NCBI GenBank assembly: GCA_024349245.1
Contig: JALDNG010000020.1
Span: 1,603,001 to 1,667,000, forward strand
DNA: 64,000 bases
Direction of reading: 5' to 3'
Origin: Neodontobutis hainanensis
Taxonomy: Eukaryota; Chordata; Actinopteri; Gobiiformes; Odontobutidae
The notes beneath the pieces are model-generated. The model did no database searches. It was not told the origin of the DNA and saw only the letters and a program-made list of their open reading frames with translations. The position numbers and the translations under genes are program-made. This document shows positions 34,401 to 47,100 of the stretch, one piece after another. Every line of letters starts with the position of its first letter. Position 1 is the stretch's first letter.

Positions 34401-37400
34401 GCAACACTACATTTTATTTATTTCCCTCGCAGAGAGTAACACTTATGACCATTGTAGCTCTCTGTAGTAGTACTCACTTATAAATGATGTCTCCGGTCGC
34501 ACTCACTGGGACTCCAGCTATCGTCTGGACTTGGATCTGGAGCGGTGTGATGCAGATCATCCCTGGGTTTTCAATTCGTAAATCGCTCAGTGTCTCCCAG
34601 TCTCCGGTGCCAGAGGGGTCGTCTCTGTCGAACCACTTAGTCCAGCAGCCTGCATTGGCCAAGACACAGACATTATTTAGAAAGTGTACAGGTGTCATAT
34701 AATAATGGGCAGTGGATAAGAACTTACGTGGCTCAGTGCAAAACTTGGATGGACACCTGAAGCGAACTTTATAATCTGAACATTTCCCCTTTTTCTGGTC
34801 AGAGTTTTTACAGATAAACCCTGTCACAGTGTTAGACCTGCACAAAAGGACAAAGAGGTCAGGAACCCTATTGGATGGATTGATCTCAGTCATAAATGGG
34901 TGTTGCAGTTCTTACACATGAATGACGTCTCCAGTCGAACTAACAAGGAGCCCGGACGTAGTCTGGACTTGGATCTGAAGAGGTTTGTCGCAGATCTTTC
35001 CAGGGTTTTCTTGTTGCAATGCCAGAAGGGTTTCCCAGTCTCCAGTGCCAGAGGGGTCGTCTCTGTCAAACCACTCAGTCCAACAGGCTGCATTTATCAA
35101 AACAGATGTAAAGTCTTTACTTATATATATATATATTTTTTTTATGTAAACTTATATTTTTTTATTTCTCAAAAAACACATTTTTACTTACTAAACATAG
35201 ACTACATTTACTAGACGCTTTTATCCAAAGCAACTTACATTAAGCTTCCATTTACCAGTGTTACAGCTGTAACAAGACCACTGGAGGCAACCCATCTATT
35301 CCTTTGGTCTTGCCCAACGACACAATGACAGTAATAACTGCAGGGAGAGCTGGAATCAAACCGCCAACCTTTCGATTATAGAACAAACCGCCCTACCACT
35401 GTTTTGCATTTCTCAATATTATTTTTTTTTTTTTTTTTCTGACTACTGCCTTTAATGTATGTTCATTATAATACTCTATTACTTTGGATTATACCATATT
35501 AGGCTAAATGTAATTTATATTGCGCTTTTTTGTACCTGGCTGTACCAGAGTGCTTTACAATGTGCTTCTATTCACCTCATTCAGACACACATTCACACCT
35601 GGAGCAGACAGGGGGGGCTGCCATGTCAGTCTATTACACACAGGAAACCAATAATATACGTAATTTTCACAGTAACCACAATAAGTAAAAAAAAAGATTA
35701 AACAGTGTGGAAAGATGAAAGTTAGAGAAAAGTACATTACTTACCAGAGAGTTTGGTGACGCCGGTTCTGGTGATGGGGGTTCTTGTGAAATCTGGCCTG
35801 GTGATGGGGGGTTCAGTAAAGGGTGGAAGGGTGGGCCATTGTGGGTGATGAGAGTGATGAGAGTGATGGTGGTCGTGATCTTGATGTGCTGAAATGAAAA
35901 AATATATAAATTATTCAAATTAGGTAAAGCAAAAACCCAACTACATATGTGTTTTCAGACAAAATCCAAGTCCTACAAACCTAAATGTCTAACTTTAGTT
36001 CAGCTTTAGCTCAAAGAGGTTTGATATGGCTCTAAAAACTGCACCAAAAACACTTCCTTCTGAAAATAAGTAAATGTAAAAATGAACAGAGACTTACAAT
36101 CCCAGGGACAAGGACACAAGAAGCGGACCTTGTAATCCTGACACTGGGAGTTTTCTTTCTGGTCTGAGTTTCTGCAGATGAACCCAATCACTTTTTTATA
36201 TAATTTCTTTTTATATAGAACTATTATTATATATTTTCTTATTAAGAAGTGTTCTGCATTTCTTTAATCAATTAGTTTTTCTTTAGTATTTTTCAGATTT
36301 TTGTATCAACAAAATTGTGCTATAAAGACTACTGGCTTTAAAGAGTGTATCATTATAATAATTCTATTAATTTGTATGTTTCCTCCAAGCCTCTCTCATG
36401 AAACCCTTTGAAAGAGCCTCAAGTAAGAGCGCCACCACACAGCCATATACAGTGATATACCTCCGTCCACCAGAGGGCAGGCTCCAAAAGCAGAAATATG
36501 AGGAGAAACCCAATGGCAACTTTACAAATGTAAAAATCATGTTTATAGCCTGGTACAAAAGATGGCTCCAGTCTCAAGAGCTACGTTTTTACTACATGAC
36601 AACTCTGAAAGGGAAGGGGGGGATTTTTGATTAATACGTTTGTTTATGCTATCTGAAAACTATTGTTTTACTATGCAGTAAAAGCCAAAAAGCCTGGATG
36701 TAACTGCCATTTTATTGCCCTGTTGTAACAACAATATCGATGAATTAAGGACCAATGGGCGGAAGACATTCATAGTTTATACAGTCATTGGTTTCCTCTA
36801 TTATAGCATCTTAGTCTATTACACACAGAAAACAGATAATATAAGTTCACCGCTATAACCACAAAACGTCAGAATTATAATAAGAGAGTTTGGAAATAAG
36901 GACAAAGATAAAAGTTAAAGAGAAGTAGGTTCTTTACCAGAAGGTCTGGTGATGGGGGGTCTGGTGATGGGGGCCTGGTGATGGGGGCCTGGTGATGGGG
37001 GTCTGGTAATGGGGGGTCTGGTGATGGGGGGCCTGGTGATGGGGGGTTCAGTGAAGGGTGGAAGGGTGGGCCATTTTGGGTGATGATGGTGATGATGATG
37101 GTGATGATGGTCGTGATCATGATGTGCTGAAATGAAAAAATATATAAATTATCAAAATAAGTAGAGCTAAATCCCAGGCCTACAAAAAATGTCTAACTTT
37201 AGCTCAGCTTCAGCTCAAAGAGGTTTGATATGGCTCTAAAAACTGGACCAACAACACTTCCTCCTGAAAATAAGTAAATGTAAAAATGGACAGAGACTTA
37301 CAATCCCAGGGACAAGGACACAAGAAGCGGACCTCGTAATCCTGACACTGGGAGTTTTCTTCCTGGTCTGAGTTTCTGCAGATGAACCCAATCACTGTGT

Positions 37401-40400
37401 CATACCTGCACAAACAAAATCAGCATTTAGACATCCACAAACAGATGAATTTTCACTTATTATGAACATTACTGAGCGCTTACGCATAAAAGACGTCTCC
37501 TGTGGAAAGTGCAGGGATTCCCTTCGTGGTCTGGGCTTCGATTTCAAGAGGATTGTCACAGATTTTGCCTGGGTTTTCTGCTCTCAGGTCTGTGAGAGTC
37601 TCCCAGTCTCCGGAGGATGTGGGGTCATCTCTGTCAAACCATTCAGTCCAGCAATCTAGAAAACAAGAGTACGAGGACTGTTACTAAAATTGTCTAGTCT
37701 TTTCTTTATAGAAGCAGACAGGAGTGACATCACAGGATAAACTGAGCACTTTAATTTCTCTTTTTTGTTTCAGAATAACATTTTAACTGAATGTTGACAT
37801 GGACTTAGATTAAACCAGGTTTAAACTTCACACTAAACGAGAGCGAAAACATGACTAAACAAAAATTAAAATCTAAACAGTAAAGTTAAAAGATTATTAG
37901 TGTATGTCTGTATGTATTAACCCTACGAGGTACATCCGATTATCCATATTGAACCCCATCTCATGATCAAAGCAGCTGGCTCCAGCTCTAACCCTAAACC
38001 AACCTCCCGCAACCTGTAACAGGATAGACAGTAAAAAATAAAAGTATAAATATGAATGCTTGGAAACAGTAGTCCTGGTCTTAGTCCCTAAACCTTGGTC
38101 TCAAAGCCAGGTTTCCATAGTCACTGTTTAAAATGTCAGTTTTTATCAGAAACAATTGCACATAAACTTCTTCCTTAGTTTTGCAGAAGAATATTTTGGA
38201 GCAGGAACCAAGAATAAATAATTTTTACATAAATCTATTATTATAAATTTTCTTATATTATTAAGAAGTGTTCTGCATTTCTTTAATATTTTTTTTTTCC
38301 TTTAGTACTTTTCAGATTTTTGTATTAACAAAATTGTGCTATAAAGACTACTGGCTTTAAAGAGTGTATCATTATAATAATTCTATTAATTTGTATGTTT
38401 CCTCCAAGCCTCTCTCATGAAATCCTTTGAAAAAGCCTCAAGTAAGAGCGCCACCACACAGCCATATACAGCGATATACCTCCGTCCACCAGACGGCAGG
38501 CTCCAAAAGCAGAAATATGAGGAGAAAGCCAATGGTGACCAGAGTATGAGAGCGGAGCGGGAAGAATTTGCGCTCCACGCTCAAAGTATTTCATAATTAC
38601 TCCGCTCAAGCTCCGCTCTGGGTGTGCAATTTTCTGCTCCTCGCTCCCTCCCCCACTCCGTCCATATACGTCTCGCTCCGTTTTCGCTCCAGGGTATTTT
38701 TATTTTTTTTTTAATAACACCAGTGTCTGATCAGAAGATGCATGTAGTGTAAAACGAATACGCAGTACTAAGAGAAGAACATCCATACTTTATTGGAATT
38801 TTGAACACTAAACAGCCCCAAACCCCTCCGTCTCCTGACAGTGGTTTGGTCCTGGGACTCCTGCCTCGTGATTGGTAATTGAGCGATAGTGGAGCGTTTC
38901 GGAGCGGGAGAGAATCACAACGCTCCAACATTTAAAAAATCCGCTCCTCGCACCGGGCAAAATCACACAGCTCCGCTCCCACTCCGCACCGCTCACATAC
39001 TCTGATGGTGACTTTACAAATGTAAAAATCATGTTTATAGCCTGGTACAAAAGATGGCTCCAGTCTATATAATATAAGTTCACCGCTATAACCACAAAAC
39101 GTCAGAATTATAATAAGAGAGTTTGGAAATAAGGACAAAGATGAAAGTTAAAGAGAAGTAGGTTCTTTACCAGAGGGTCTGGTGATGGGGGGTCTGGTGA
39201 TGGGGGGTCTGGTGATGGGGGGCCTGGTGATGGGGCGTCTGGTGATGGGGGGTTCAGTGAAGGGTGGAAGGGTGGGCCATTGTGGGTGATGATGGTGATG
39301 ATGGTGATGATGGTCATGATCATGATGTGCTGAAATTAAAAAAATATATAAATTATCAAAATAAGTAGAGCCAAAACCCAGGCCTACAAAAAATGTCTAA
39401 CTTTAGCTCAGCTTCAGTTCAAAGAGGTTTGATATGGCTCTTAAGACTGGACCAAAAACACTTCCTCCTGAAAATAAGTGAATGTAAAAATGGACATAGA
39501 CTTACAATCCCAGCGACAAGGACACAAGAAGCGGACCTCGTAATCCTGACACTGGGAGTTTTCTTTCTGGTCTGAGTTTCTGCAGATGAACCCAATCACT
39601 GTGTCATACCTGCACAAACAAAATCAGCATATAGACATCCACAAACCGATGAAATTTCACTTATTATGAACATTACTGAGGGCTTACGCATAAAAGACGT
39701 CTCCTGTGGAAAGTGCAGGGATTCCCTTCGTGGTCTGGGCTTCGATTTCAAGAGGATTGTCACAGATTTTGCCTGGGTTTTCTGCTCTCAGGTCTGTGAG
39801 AGTCTCCCAGTCTCCGGAGCCTATGGGGTCGTCTCTTTCGAACCATTCAGTCCAGCAATCTAGAAAACAAGAGTACGAGGACTGTTACTGAAATAGTCCA
39901 GTCGTTTCTTTGTAGAAGCAGACACGAGTGACATCACAGGATAAACTGAGCACTTTTATTTCTCTGTTTTGTCTCAGAATAAAATTTTTACTGAATTTTG
40001 ACATGGACTCAGATTAATCCAGGTTCAAACCTCGCACTAAACCAGAGCAAAATCATGACTAAACAAACATTTAAATCTAAATAGTGAATTTAAAAAGTTA
40101 TCAGTTTGTGTCTGACCTAAATTAACCTCCTGCATCATGTAATAGGACAAACAGTAAAAAATAAAAATATAAATATGAATGCTTGGGAACAGTAGTCCTG
40201 GTCTTAATCTTTAAACCTTGGTCTCAAAGCCAGGTTTCCATAGTCACTGTTTAAAATGTCAGTATTTATTAGAAACAATTGAACATAAAATTATTCCTTA
40301 GTTTTGCAGAACAGTATTTTTGAACAAGAACCAATTATATAAAAAAAATATTTTTTTTTTCTTGTTGTTTCAATTTTGTATAGAGTTGTTTTATTTATAC

Positions 40401-42837
40401 AATTTTTTTTTTGTATTTTTCAGATTTTTGTAAAAAAAATGTTTTAAATACTCCTGGCTTTAAAGAAAATATTAATAATTAATAATAATTAATAATTCTA
40501 TTACTTTATATGTTTCCTCTATTAAACCATATAAGTCTATTACACACAGGAAACAGATAATATAACTTCACAGCTATAACCACAATATGTAAAAAATATG
40601 ATTAGACAGTTTGGAAATAAGGACAAAGATAAAAATTAAAGAGAAGTAAGTTCTTTACCAGAAGGTCTGGTGATGGGGGGTTCAGTGAAGGGTGGAAGGG
40701 TGGGCCATTGTGGGTGATGATGGTGATGATGGTGATGATGGTCGTGATCATGATGTGCTGAAATTAAAAAATATATAAATTATCAAAATAAGTAGAGCCA
40801 AAACCCAGGCCTACAAATATAAATGTCTAACTTTAGTTCAGCTTCAGTTCAAAGAGGTTTGATATGGCTCTTAAGACTGGACCAAAAACACTTCCTGCTG
40901 AAAATAAGTGAATGTAAAAATGGACATAGACTTACAATCCCAGCGACAAGGACACAAGAAGCGGACCTCGTAATCCTGACAGTGGCAGTTTTCTTTCTGG
41001 TCTGAGTTTCTGCAGATGAACCCAATCACTGTGTCATACCTGCACAAACAAAATCAGCATTTAGACATCCACAAACAGATGAATTTTCACTTATTATGAA
41101 CATTACTGAGTGCTTACGCGTAAAAGACGTCTCCTGTGGAAAGTGCAGGGATTCCCTTCGTGGTCTGGGCTTCGATTTCAAGAGGATTGTCACAGATTTT
41201 GCCTGGGTTTTCTGCTCTCAGGTCTGTGAGAGTCTCCCAGTCTCCGGAGGATGTGGGGTCGTCTCTGTCGAACCATTCAGTCCAGCAATCTAGAAAACAA
41301 GAGTACGAGGACTGTTACTGAAATAGTCCAGTCTTTTCTTTTTAGAAACAGACAGGAGTGACATCACAGGATAAACTGTGAATGTGGCAAATGGAATGTG
41401 GAGTTTAGTAGTTTTGAGAAATTTGCATGATTTCACTTCCACATAAATTTCATTCATAACTGTGTGTTTCTCTTCCAGTTACAATATAATATCAGTTTCC
41501 AGGTGTCTGGTTTTCAATGCAGCTATGTCCATTATGAAGAGTGATATGGCCACAGCACCATATTCATGAACTCTCTCATGGGCCCCAGAGCAGCTGCACT
41601 GGCCATACTTCCTGATGCTACGATTCTGATGTTAAATTAGTGTTTAAAACAAAGTTAATGCTGCAGGATTGAATGCACAGGTTCTTACTGGGGATGAAGG
41701 TCCTGATTGGTGCAGTTGTAGTTTTAGGAGGTGACGTCTTGGTCGTCAATGGAGGAGGTGGGATCTTAGGGAACTGGCCAAGATGCCCACTTTCTGCAGG
41801 AATACAATAGATACAGTCAGTGAACTAAAAGTTCACAGAGTTATGATGATGAGTAACTTAATCCCTACAGAAGAAAACTGTCAGCTCACTCTCAGTTTGG
41901 AGAAGCAGACAGGTGCAATGACACAGGGTTTGAATTTTATATACATGCTAAAGCGAGTGAAAACACACTTTCTCAGCTACTAACAAGACATCTATGAATT
42001 CAGAAACAGTTTTTTGTCTATGTGTGTGATACATATAAGGGATTAATTTGGATGTATTTTGACATTATATGTTGCTTTTTTAATAAATGCTCAGCACAAG
42101 CTTCTTAATGTAGCATCTGTTTGGGGCATTACTGATTATTTATTTATTTCTCACAAAAATATATAATTCTATTAACTGGAGGAAATACATTTGCTGCCGC
42201 AAAGATTATAATACATCCACATTTACAACAGACTAAATCATCTCTTCAAGTGTTGTTGATTATTATGAGTTTTACATTTTTAAACACCTGCTTTGAAAAA
42301 AATGTTTTATTATACAATAGAAAAACTATAAAACAGATGGTAATATTTATTTAAAGGGAAACAGTCCCATGTGAGTTGACAGTTCCATTTGTGTCGTTTA
42401 GTGGCTCTATATCCCTGATCCCTGATTAGTTTTAAATCCAATGACATTATAGTGACTCTAATGTGTCCATGTGTAAGTTATAGCTTTAATATTATATTCT
42501 GTATATTCACCCAAATGGAAAAAATATATAATTGCAATTTTCAACAAATGAAAAACATATATGTTTTCTTAATATTGTGCAGCCATATTATTTATCTGAC
42601 ACATTACCTCATCCACTTATAAGTCACGTTTACACTTTCAACCAAAATAAAAGCTTGTGACTAAAGCTGCGTGAAGTTTAACAACTGTAAGTGAACTCAC
42701 CGATGAGCAGGACTTGACTCAAGACGAGAGTGAGCTGCTGAAGAAAACAGAGCAGAACGTTATTGTGGTAACCTTTACACTTTTATGAAGCTTATTATTT
42801 ATAAAAGATTAACTGAATACTTTACCCAACAAATCAT
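30618..42837 (-). CDS. gene B: secreted WxxW-repeat protein with polyhistidine linkers (996 aa, 23 coding exons)
   Basis: Coding exons in order: 42837-42826, 42737-42701, 41793-41689, 41289-41118, 41039-40936, 40757-40659, 39859-39688, 39609-39506, 39329-39171, 37655-37484, 37405-37302, 37126-36938, 35888-35745, 35087-34916, 34837-34728, 34649-34478, 33940-33831, 33718-33547, 33432-33323, 32399-32228, 31917-31808, 31487-31313, 30732-30618. Sum 2991 nt, all in phase, TAG stop. Signal peptide as in gene A; stem to residue 51; WxxW domains at about 52-143, 177-268, 322-413, 525-618, 619-712, 713-806, 807-900 and 901-996. Linkers at 144-176, 269-321, 414-476 and 477-524 hold HHDHDH-like heads with 9, 9 and 10 His in a row in the first three. 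Eight WxxW domains are the most in the cluster. The C-terminus has seven extra residues (KYRVDSN) absent from A and C. Secreted mucus or matrix protein by family; metal binding by the His runs is inference. Confidence 0.85.
31808..32399 (-). other. gene B WxxW module B7 (exons 32399-32228, 31917-31808)
   Basis: ECYTKWFDRDDPSGTGDWE; Tyr in the first WxxW position. The first-half donor is GTATGT rather than GTAAG. Confidence 0.85.
33323..33718 (-). other. gene B WxxW module B6 (exons 33718-33547, 33432-33323)
   Basis: HCWTQWFDRDDPSGTGDWE, with IEVLTTTGLPVAATGNI. The intron inside the module is only 114 bp, against about 1.5 kb at the same place in gene C. Confidence 0.85.
33831..34649 (-). other. 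gene B WxxW module B5 (exons 34649-34478, 33940-33831)
   Basis: RCWTKWFDRDDPSGTGDWE; second half DDTVTGFICKNSDQKKGKC ending FCVQS. No full counterpart in A or C. Confidence 0.85.
34728..35087 (-). other. gene B WxxW module B4 (exons 35087-34916, 34837-34728)
   Basis: ACWTEWFDRDDPSGTGDWE with ICDKPLQIQVQTTSG; second half ends FCTEP. First-half exon matches C2. Confidence 0.85.
35205..35402. repeat. dispersed teleost repeat in gene B intron
   Basis: Contains ACTAGACGCTTTTATCC and a TGGAATCAAACCGCC box; same family as 17160-17345. Class uncertain. Confidence 0.55.
35745..35888 (-). other. gene B linker L4 (48 aa, His-rich)
   Basis: SHQDHDHHHSHHSHHPQWP followed by a Thr/Pro tail with PPITRP, TPITRT and VTKLSG. 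The His run is broken by Ser. It follows directly on linker L3 because the module between them was lost. Confidence 0.8.
36098..36192 (-). pseudogene. orphan WxxW second-half exon remnant in gene B
   Basis: The minus strand matches second-half exons from IGFICRNSDQKENSQCQD to CPCPWD and keeps the GTAAG donor, but upstream of IGF the match ends at about 36192 in a TA-rich stretch without an acceptor. The partner first-half exon is gone. Linkers L3 and L4 still splice in frame across it. Confidence 0.75.
36370..36610. repeat. repeat segment, also at 38380-39070 (interrupted)
   Basis: Shared pieces include GCGCCACCACACAGCC and CTCCGTCCACCAGA; a shorter relative is at 49125-49200 in reverse. It supplies the empty site for the hAT-like insert at 38540. 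Confidence 0.65.
36938..37126 (-). other. gene B linker L3 (63 aa): ten consecutive His
   Basis: Head SHHDHD, ten His (CAT/CAC mixed), PKWPTLPPFTEPP, then PITRPP repeats with one SPGPHHQA slip. The mixed codons show a real amino-acid run and not only a triplet slip. Confidence 0.85.
37302..37655 (-). other. gene B WxxW module B3 (exons 37655-37484, 37405-37302)
   Basis: DCWTEWFDRDDPTSSGDWE, ending CPCPWD; TSS for TGS is shared with B1. Confidence 0.85.
38540..39004. mobile_element. non-autonomous hAT-like element, 465 bp
   Basis: Ends CAGAGTATGAGAGCGGAGCG and, in reverse, CAGAGTATGTGAGCGGTGCG. An 8-bp duplication ATGGTGAC flanks it exactly (38532-38539 and 39005-39012). The related segment near 36511 reads ATGGCAACTTT without the insert. 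No coding capacity. Confidence 0.9.
39171..39329 (-). other. gene B linker L2 (53 aa): nine consecutive His
   Basis: Head SHHDHD, nine His as three CAT-CAT-CAC triplets, PQWPTLPPFTEPP, then five PITR units in tandem. Confidence 0.85.
39506..39859 (-). other. gene B WxxW module B2 (exons 39859-39688, 39609-39506)
   Basis: DCWTEWFERDDPIGSGDWE; the FERDD variant pairs it with A2. Ends CPCRWD. Confidence 0.85.
40659..40757 (-). other. gene B linker L1 (33 aa): nine consecutive His
   Basis: Head SHHDHD, nine His, PQWPTLPPFTEPPITRPSG. The shortest form, likely closest to the ancestral linker length. Confidence 0.85.
40936..41289 (-). other. gene B WxxW module B1 (exons 41289-41118, 41039-40936)
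   Basis: NCWTEWFDRDDPTSSGDWE follows directly on the stem exon, as in C1. Second half has ENCHCQDYEVRFLCPCRWD, one cysteine more than A1. Confidence 0.85.
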
Positions 42838-42858
42838 TTTGGCAGATTGTTGCTCCGT
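41689..42858 (-). other. gene B exons 2-4: start codon, signal peptide and stem
   Basis: Exon 2 is 42858-42826 with ATG at 42837, exon 3 is 42737-42701, exon 4 is 41793-41689. Signal peptide as in A; stem ESGHLGQFPKIPPPPLTTK and onward to TFIP. Confidence 0.8.
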
Positions 42859-43838
42859 CTGTGAAGAGACCAACGTTAGACTCTGACAAATACATCACTT
42901 TATGCAGTTTTCATTGAGAGAATGTAATTATTGTCAGTATCCAGTTTACATAGATGTCTATGATCGACTGAAATGCCCCACATTGGTCTTTTTCAGTGAG
43001 TTTGTGGTCTTTACTGTTGAGACTGTTCTAGTAAAGACTGTATTTTAGAGCAAATTGACCAGAGAAGTTACAATGGGGAAGACAAACCAGGCAGTTTTCT
43101 ATGTCCCCAAGAGAAAAGAGGGTCCCATTGTTTTATTTTTACCTCTTGCCTGGCCAGCCATCCTAACTCAAGAATAAAGGCAATTTTATCTTTTTTCAAA
43201 ATAAGAGCTGATCTGACACTATGTTACATCTTCAAGTGAATTTTCTTAAGCTTAAGTTTGAGTTTAAGTTTAACTAAAACCAGTTTTTGGGTGTTCATTG
43301 CTCAAATTTCTGTTGGTTCATGGCATTCACTTTGTTGCGTAGAGTCTTCGTTTAAACAACGAGCTATGTATTATGTGCCCAAGTCTACTGCTTCTTATGG
43401 TTGTAATAGTTCAATGTTTCTCTGTTGTATTGCTTAAAAACAAGGGGCCTATGAAAAAAAGAGTATATTCCTCTCATTGGGCCCCTCCTGTATAAATAAA
43501 GATAAATAAGAGTTCTTCACACGGACAGTTTCTCAGATGAAGCTGTGTTTAGACTAAAGCCTCTAGTTTTTTAATTTCTATAAAGTACTTTGAATTTCTG
43601 AAATCCAGAATTTGTCCTTGAAAAATAAATTGAAAGCATGTAAAGTTATGAAGAAGACCTTAAGACAGAAGAAATCAGCTTTAAGACTGAATTTCAAAAT
43701 CTAAATGTAGATTTTTCTGAGGGTTCTTAGTAATCCCTGTAAAGTTAAAGTACACAAAATTTATCCACAAATAAAAACTTCCCAGTCAGTGACAGACAGA
43801 TACAATCCACAACTAAAATGAAAGAATGAAACACTCAC

Positions 43839-44130
43839 CAGTCGTCAGGGTTTGACGTCCGCTCAGTGAATGAGACGCTGTGACTCTGAGCTGAAAGTTA
43901 GAGGCTTAAATACTTTAAACTGAGGCTCATATCAGAGAAAAAACTCCCACAGCACAATCTCACTGTGAGGGTTATGATACCAGCCAGAGATTTGGGCTTC
44001 ATGGCTTACCAGTAATCTTTCTGTAACAAACTGTAGTTACTTATGGATGTATTAAAACACTTGGATATGGTGCTACCCCCTCTGCGCTGAAGCTAAAGCC
44101 CCCTGCTCTGTGGGCGGCATAATGTAGAAA
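43839..44130 (-). promoter_or_regulatory. promoter and non-coding exon 1 of gene B
   Basis: TATTTAAG on the minus strand at 43912-43905; exon 1 probably from about 43883 to 43839, donor GTGAGT. Matches the promoters of A and C, but lacks a piece of about 70 bases (the part with TTTTGGAAGTTGT) that both others have. Confidence 0.75.
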
Positions 44131-47100
44131 TAAACCAGGGAGACATCTCTTCTTTTGTTGTTTTTACCAATTACTAACTTTTATTGAAAATTAACAGCGG
44201 ACATGACTGACTTAGAAACAGGTTTAATAATTGGTAATATACATACAACAGGTCACTCCTGCCTCAACAGGACCAGGTTTTCCAGGGACACTTTCCTTTA
44301 ACTGGGTCAGTTTCACCTTAAATGTATTTTTTAAAGAATTACAAATGTATTTTTTTATGATACAGAATCTTGCTTCTCCCTATTACATCACTGTTAAAGC
44401 AGATAAAGACCCAGTTTCAATCTAACCTATTTATATTTCAGTGTGCCACTGCTTTGCTCCAAGGACCATGATAGTCTAAACAACATAACATCACCACCAC
44501 CAGAGCTGATACAGAGAGACCAGACAGGCTCCAGTCACTCTCCAACATCAGAGAGTCCCACAGCCATCAGCTGTTTGACTAATAAGTGTTAAGTTCAAGC
44601 TCTGGGAAAACATTGAACTCCTGAGCTCCTCTGTCACAAACCAGGAAGACTTGTCCTTTTTAAAGACTTTTCTTTTTTGTTCACCAACTCAAGTCCTTTC
44701 AGTGTGTAACATTTAATTTAATCCAAATATATGACCCTGATGCAAAGCACAAGTCATACAACGACAAGAGTACAAAAACTAACACAGTCCTAAAAGGGCT
44801 GCCGTACATCAAAGTTCCTGCACACAAAATGTATTTGCAAATGAGTTTCAAGTGCTTTGCAAATACCCATGCCACATACATGTTATGTTTGTGCAGCGCA
44901 ACCATACAAGAAATAGGTGGAACAAATAAAAAACACTAAAGAAATATAATTTCATAAATATATAGATATATATTTTCTTGCTACACCAACATACACACTT
45001 AGGTCCAAAACTATTTTCACAAATCATACAAAGCACACACTAACACCCACAGAACAAAATTATTCATTTAACTGGGCTGCAGGCGATGTTTTATAATAAC
45101 ACATTCTCACACAGCATCACTGCTAACATTGAACATTGTAAATAGTTTCTATTGCAGTGGTAGCAGGGTGAAAATAAAAACTTATAATGGAAGTTATTGT
45201 AAACTGAAATGGCCTTAAGAAGAACAATGGCAGTATTTTGTGTAGACAGTGTTAATGTTACGCTTTTGCAGTTTTAACACTTAAAATGCTGAAACCACTT
45301 TATTTTAAGAAGAGGCAGAAAATGACAGAGCTGCATAACTTTATCTGAATTTACAAAAGAGAGCTTCACCTCAACACCAGCTGAGCCACAGCAAGTTAAA
45401 CAGTAAATTAGATAAAGTCAGTGACAGGACTGTCCTTCAGAGTCAGAGGCATAAATGGAATTAACCTAACTTTCCAGATGCCTTTTTTTTAATAAATCAG
45501 AAATCATTTCTGTAGGCCTCTGTAATATGGGCTTTAGTGTTGGACTCTGCTCCTGAAGCAGGACACACTTTCAGTAAGCTTTAAATAACTTTAAATAACA
45601 AAGGTCTACTCCTGGTCAAATGCTAGTCTATTCATTCTTTTAAAATATATATTATTAGACATTTATGTGAAGATTCTCAGTCATCCAGGATATCTTGAAA
45701 AAAAGATTCAAGTAAAAGCATCTTGAAAACTGGGCCCAGATGCGTTTACTTAAACCTTTTTTATTATTATTAGACATTGTAATTTTAAAAGTATTAGATT
45801 TATTTAAGAACAGAAATCATTTTTAACATGTTTGTTTGTCTTTTAATGTTGGACCTTGATTTTGCAATGAAGTATATCTATATCTATCTAATCTAACAAT
45901 CCACACTAAGAGGGTTGTCTTATTAAAAGAGATGATGATTATATACAGCACTTATTAATGGTTCAGATGTAATTATTAAAGAACTGGGACAATTCTATGG
46001 TTTTCTATTCACCATATATCATCTGAAAACTTTATGAACTAATTTTCTACAAATTTTCTACTTTCTGTTTAACAGTGTCTGCAAACCTTGGTTAAACAGC
46101 TTTTGTTTGTGACATGTGCCTGGTAACATCATGACACGTCTGACGGTGCAGACGGCAAACAGCAGGAACTGCATTTTGAGCTGCTCCCTATGACCTCATC
46201 CATTTTCAGAAAAAAATCCAATAAATTCTTATTTTCACCTTAATTATTATCTTTTGTGATCAACTAAAATGTAACTTAGTCACTTTGGCCATTAAAAAGA
46301 AAAACAGCTGGCATTTTAATGTTATTTTTGGATTTTACAACAAAAATCAAATGACATTCTTTGATTTTCAGTATCCGTTTTTGAAAAGAAAATTAAATTT
46401 CCCCAAAACACAGTGACCCAAAATATTGCATGGCAATATCAAATGTGGGGCATGTAAGAGACTATTGTGTGAAATGGAGCTTTCACAAGTAAAACTGTCA
46501 AGTGAAAGATAATAAGACAGAACATGGAATCAACGTGACCTAGGATGATAAACACTGATTACTCATTCGCAGACACAACTGAGCTGTTAGTCACGCAACA
46601 ATAGCTGGGAAAAGAGAGTGAACAATATTTGGTTTTACGGTATACTGTGGTATGAAGCTGGTATGGAGATGGAAAGGAAGTTTAATTAAATCTGCAAGCA
46701 GTGATAAAAGGCCCTTGCATCCCTTGCAACCGCGGAATAACATGCATTAATGTCCTGTGCCAAGCGTGGCACTAACCCACTTTTGTTGTCAATGTGAGAA
46801 ATAAATCTACAAAGTTGTTAAAAGGTCTGACTGAAAACCTTAATTCAAAATGGCTGCCCTCCTGTTGGTGACAGGGTGGGGCCCCCTGGACATTTTTTGT
46901 TCATAATCCCATCCTGAATGTCTATAGCAAATTTTATTTGGCTTCCTCAAACAAATTTGTTTGTTTTTGAAAGTCACAGGAATTTTAATGTTCACCAAAA
47001 TGTATTTTTACTGGCTCGCCATGGCCACACCCTAAATCTATTAACAATTATTATTATTCAAAATGTTAATTACATGTGTCTTGATGATGTGGCCTGACTT

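Noticed and set aside
36006..36191. Counting the orphan exon as a ninth WxxW domain of gene B
   Set aside because: No acceptor and no first-half exon; including it would break the frame.
36945..37120. His run read as a zinc finger
   Set aside because: No Cys/His spacing of a finger; it is an unstructured linker exon of a secreted protein.
44699..45036. Minus-strand ORFs of 62-68 aa in the B-C intergenic region
   Set aside because: Short, overlapping and without domain or splice evidence.
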